In this document: positions 6,101-7,878 of the stretch, piece by piece
Position numbering within the stretch: the stretch's first letter is position 1
Layout of the letters: every line of letters begins with the position of its first letter
DNA from: CAYFJO01 sp964343305
GTDB taxonomy: Bacteria > Planctomycetota > Planctomycetia > Pirellulales > Pirellulaceae
Assembly (NCBI GenBank): GCA_964343305.1
Contig: CAYFJO010000484.1
Coordinates: 1 to 7,878, forward strand
Direction: 5' to 3'
DNA length: 7,878 nt
The notes under the pieces: generated by a model
The model's input: only the letters and a program-made list of their open reading frames with translations
What the model was told of the DNA's origin: nothing
Database searches by the model: none
Position numbers and translations under genes: made by a program

Positions 6101-7266
6101 CCGCGACGGACCCGGACAGCAACGAAGATACAAGCGACGATTCGGGCGCGGCGATTGTCAATCCTGAAACTGATTTGCTGGCCCTGGCCAACATCGGCCC
6201 ACTACTCGTCGCTCAAGTCGACGATTCGGATGCCGACGACGACAAAGATACCGACTCAGATTCTGCGGATGACCCAGATACCGATGCGGATAACACGACC
6301 AACGACGCAGCGTCGAACGACGATTCGAATGCAGCAGACGAGGAATCCTTTGAGACGGATGACGGAGAGACGACAGAGGCGTCCGACGAATCCAGCGAAG
6401 AACAGCCCAACACGACGACGGAAGCGTTCAAGTCGGAGCTGAAACTTGGTTACGAGGTGGAGCGTGAAACTTTGTTCGAAAACATCAAGCAGGCGGCACA
6501 GCGTATTGGAGTTGATGGATTGGCCGACAACGACATCGAACTGGAAAGCCTGGACGAATCCAACGGATCCAATCGATTCAAGCAGTGGAGCGTGCTATTA
6601 GATACGTCCAAGGAAGATGCCGAGAAGATCCTCGCACAACTCAAGTCGGATGTCAGCAGTGAACCCCATTTTCGAGGTTCCAGTGAAGTTGGCACATCGA
6701 TCGCCAACAACACACAGGTCCGAGCACTGGGTGCGATCCTGGCCAGTTTGCTGGGTATCGTCGCTTATATCTGGATTCGTTTCCAAAAGGTCGTCTTTGG
6801 CCTGGCCGCCGTTGTGGCTTTGATCCACGATGTGCTGTTTGTGCTCGGAGCGATCGCGGTCAGTTTGTGGTTGCCGCAAGTGCTGGGGATGGAAGAATTC
6901 AAAATCAGCCTTCCCGTGGTGGCCGCGTTCCTGACGATCATCGGGTATTCGCTCAACGACACGATCGTGGTCTTCGACCGAATTCGCGAAGTGCGCGGTA
7001 AGAGCCCCGAGTTGACCGGAGACATGATCAACCGCAGCATCGGCCAAACACTCAGTCGGACGATTTTGACGTCTTTAACGACCTTGATCGTTGTCGTCAT
7101 CCTTTACGGCTGGGGCGGTGAAGCGATTCATGGCTTTGCCTATGCGTTGGTCGTGGGTGTGTTTGTGGGAACGTACAGCTCGATCTTCGTTGCCTCGCCA
7201 GTGCTACTCTGGCTGTCAGGTGCCGATAACCCCGCTGGCAACACACCGGCCAAAAAAGTGTCTTAA
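3142..7266 (+). CDS. secDF: Fused SecD–SecF protein-export membrane protein with EF-hand and acidic insert
   Basis: This 1374-residue inner-membrane protein uses the proton-motive force to drive late steps of Sec-dependent export. Domain order: signal peptide about 1-23 (VYA before QQ); an unrecognised beta-rich-looking domain about 25-112; an extra helix about 115-137; SecD TM1 about 151-169; then the P1 domain beginning with GVDLRGG (174-180) and ending with LRAGQLPAAL (489-498). SecD helices 2-6 follow from 522, with the proton-path motif GMSVDANVLIFERIREE (581-597, key D585). The SecF half starts about 687 with FDFIGKR (690-696) and IDLSGGYSVRV (724 onward). Its periplasmic domain is enlarged to roughly 470 residues by two EF-hands (826-837, 876-887) and an acidic linker (924-1093). 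The last helices carry ALIHDV (1226-1231) and GYSLNDTIVVFDRIRE (1268-1283). Classical fused SecDF proteins are about 740-850 residues, so this one is far longer. All SecD and SecF signatures look intact. It follows yajC by 12 bases. Confidence 0.96.
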   Translation: MFRKTVLVSLALVLAACIQLVYAQQGGTTTKTSTLQAKIVLVDAKRFLLKVELAKGEGDEAGQLREFEVSRNVRCYVDRAQKLFDKVEEGKDATLTITSTDTGEFVSEIRIGKQLAWWVVALSLVGAIVGSVVIGNYLASSFRMADYGWKIGLILGAVAFSSVIIWAGWPPRWGVDLRGGVTLIYEIAEPAESGDENEKAKRPTAEVLATLLADRVDPSGTKEIVIRPFGPDRIEIIIPDVGPAEIENIKRRLTQAGYLQFRIVANDRKHKHVIERAKESKQKGETFVKNSSGKPIGQWVKVGKEDPELAKGSVPDFKAGIWSDTIRDRQSGELINFPDGDIKRQSRRDPLFGPRNVNFAEYLLRDYPWRDEDGNPIAGRELGGITEIEVLMHIDDRIDLEGTHLSSVLSSFDQYAKPCINFVPTTLGSRKFGALTNSNLPEGQQTNRLGIVLDNTLISAPSIQGVITSRGQITGSFTKEEVEELVNILRAGQLPAALNEQPLSEDRIDSHLGIEMRESGQIAIGVSLLVVIGFMIFYYGFCGAVACFALITNLICIVAMIILVKQPFSLTGLAGLVLTVGMSVDANVLIFERIREEIDRGSTLRMAIRNGFGKATTTIVDANLTTLITAIVLYAIGTEQIRGFAVTLILGILMCMFTAIFCSRVIFDIAERQKWIAQLGMRRWVRPVSFDFIGKRTVAMGISVMLIVIGLVAVSVRSKGIYAIDLSGGYSVRVVMAENTKQDKIREQLAAQLDDMKYQRASVTYTVSPMPDPDNPSTDGTYEAFKIDISVPAPSTKEGVQVKGVDDADVRKLTVMNYQKEFSALDTNDDDVLSKAEFEELPSVRIAQLFELLPDLEKGTEVETDEAGERLFQYLDNDGNDELRPIEFVWLQPQEIIKEIFRDGDNSLLVMNSLEFTEPVEVAMADDAADTTPADDDATSDDADDAPADDDADSAASDDDAPADDASDDAADSDDADSNDSDASDDAATDPDSNEDTSDDSGAAIVNPETDLLALANIGPLLVAQVDDSDADDDKDTDSDSADDPDTDADNTTNDAASNDDSNAADEESFETDDGETTEASDESSEEQPNTTTEAFKSELKLGYEVERETLFENIKQAAQRIGVDGLADNDIELESLDESNGSNRFKQWSVLLDTSKEDAEKILAQLKSDVSSEPHFRGSSEVGTSIANNTQVRALGAILASLLGIVAYIWIRFQKVVFGLAAVVALIHDVLFVLGAIAVSLWLPQVLGMEEFKISLPVVAAFLTIIGYSLNDTIVVFDRIREVRGKSPELTGDMINRSIGQTLSRTILTSLTTLIVVVILYGWGGEAIHGFAYALVVGVFVGTYSSIFVASPVLLWLSGADNPAGNTPAKKVS
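5617..5802 (+). other. Two EF-hand calcium-binding loops inside the SecF periplasmic domain
   Basis: Residues 826-837 read DTNDDDVLSKAE and residues 876-887 read DNDGNDELRPIE. Both fit the canonical 12-residue EF-hand loop: ligands at positions 1, 3, 5, 7 and 9, a hydrophobic residue at 8 and the bidentate Glu at 12. Both are framed by the usual helix ends: F..LD before each loop and F immediately after each Glu. The loops are 50 residues apart start to start, against about 36 in a compact EF-hand pair. By topology this part faces the periplasm. EF-hands are common in planctomycete exported proteins, but I know of none in standard SecF. Confidence 0.8.
5911..6420 (+). repeat. Low-complexity Asp/Ala/Ser-rich linker in secDF
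   Basis: Residues 924-1093 consist almost entirely of D, A, S, T, N and E. By my count 56 of about 170 residues are aspartate. At DNA level it is an irregular array of GAC/GAT/GCG codon repeats. It is interrupted once by a hydrophobic island (residues 1003-1026). It separates the EF-hand part from the returning SecF-like domain that begins EAFKSELKLGYEVERE at residue 1094. It is probably disordered and may bind cations; length variation between strains would be expected. Confidence 0.85.
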
Positions 7267-7401
7267 TCGGATTACACCCAACACGTTCGGTTGCGGTTCC
7301 TGTGACGAGCGACGTACGTGGTGTTCATCAGGCGCGTCGTTTCTTGCCGAAGTAGATAGTGGCGCTGTTTGATTTCATCTCTTCCTGCTTTGGTCAGCCA
7401 A

Positions 7402-7878
7402 GTGACAACCTCGACAAAATGTTCGATCCTGCTGGGCGTCGGCATTCTCGCTCTCGCTGCTGCCACACCTTTCCTGAAAAATCGCCCACAAGTATTCAGC
7501 GATCAAGGCAATACGAGCGACGAGTTGCTTTGGAGCGACCGCACGGCGCATGTCCCGCTGGCGATCGAAACGGGAACACCCATTGCAACCACCGTTGCGG
7601 AGGATGCCAATCACAAGCAGACATTCGTGAAAACAGAGACTTCAAAGCGGCGAAGGGTCGTCAAGCCGCCAACACTCAGCGCTCCGCCCAAAGCACCTCA
7701 TCAAGAAGAGACGCCGAAAGAATTCAATTCGTCGAATGCACTGCCCGCGAAACATGAGGACGCGCCACGATCGATTTCTGCAACCCACTTTCACACGATC
7801 GTAGATGGGGACACACTCGCGGCATTATACCATGCGCAGATAGTTGTTTCCGCTGTTGGACGGGAGGATGTGTTTAGT
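7402..7878 (+). CDS. Membrane-anchored LysM-motif protein, C-terminus cut by the window edge
   Basis: From GTG 7402 the frame is open to the last base (159 codons). It has a short basic N-tail and a hydrophobic segment (about residues 8-27, CSILLGVGILALAAATPFLK) that acts as an uncleaved anchor or signal. A long hydrophilic Pro/Thr/Lys/Glu-rich region follows (about 28-130), likely disordered. At residue 131 HTIVDGDTLAAL is the start of a LysM motif, the peptidoglycan-binding fold; VGREDVFS near the edge matches its usual 'ANRDVLS' end. The stretch between is several residues shorter than usual. The protein probably spans the inner membrane and touches the cell wall; I cannot name a function. 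The GTG start has no clear Shine-Dalgarno sequence; an in-frame TTG lies 12 bases upstream. It begins 135 bases after secDF. That gap holds no gene and no clear terminator, so read-through from the sec operon is possible. Confidence 0.7.
   Translation, partial: MTTSTKCSILLGVGILALAAATPFLKNRPQVFSDQGNTSDELLWSDRTAHVPLAIETGTPIATTVAEDANHKQTFVKTETSKRRRVVKPPTLSAPPKAPHQEETPKEFNSSNALPAKHEDAPRSISATHFHTIVDGDTLAALYHAQIVVSAVGREDVFS

Noticed and set aside
5595..6194. Minus-strand frame of 199 codons, Ser/Ala-rich
   Set aside because: It is the antisense echo of the Asp/Ala codon repeats in the secDF linker; low complexity, no start signal.
5911..6420. Possible CRISPR-like or minisatellite array
   Set aside because: The repeats are irregular codon-level repeats in frame with secDF, without constant repeat and spacer units.
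5900..6442. Plus-strand frame of 180 codons in the secDF linker, rich in Thr/Arg/Met
   Set aside because: Out-of-frame reading of the same GAC/GAT/GCG repeats inside an intact secDF gene.

Overview
The window looks like chromosomal DNA from a planctomycete, probably of the Pirellula/Rhodopirellula type. The main reason is a very long fused SecD–SecF protein with an extra signal-peptide domain and a large acidic insert, encoded directly after yajC. The other genes fit this but are less diagnostic. The assignment comes from recognising family features, not from a database search.

Left part (about 1-1380, all minus strand): the N-terminal half of a MATE-family efflux transporter runs off the left edge. 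Upstream of it lies a two-gene DUF433 / DUF5615 (antitoxin / PIN-like toxin) module. The module is decayed: the DUF433 gene carries one frame change and the DUF5615 gene carries two that cancel out. The family signature can still be followed from frame to frame, and the original 4-base TGA/GTG overlap between the genes survives. A good extended -10 promoter and an inverted repeat lie upstream of it.

Middle part (about 1380-2754): an eroded stretch. It holds a C-terminal fragment of a DDE transposase (IS5/ISNCY-like) with a REP-like palindrome at its 5' side. About 750 bases without a convincing gene follow, containing a hairpin, a terminator-like structure and a long stop-free frame that has no usable start codon.

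Right part (2755-7878, plus strand): yajC, then secDF (1374 codons), form a tight operon for the accessory Sec translocase that uses proton-motive force to help pull proteins across the inner membrane. SecDF has every expected SecD and SecF signature. It also carries a signal peptide, a roughly 90-residue extra N-terminal domain and an additional membrane helix. Within the periplasmic domain of its SecF half it has two canonical EF-hand calcium-binding loops and a roughly 170-residue Asp/Ala/Ser-rich linker. After a 135-base gap comes the start of a membrane-anchored protein with a C-terminal LysM motif, cut by the right edge.

The most interesting item is the EF-hand pair plus acidic insert in the SecF half, which suggests a calcium-binding SecDF variant.
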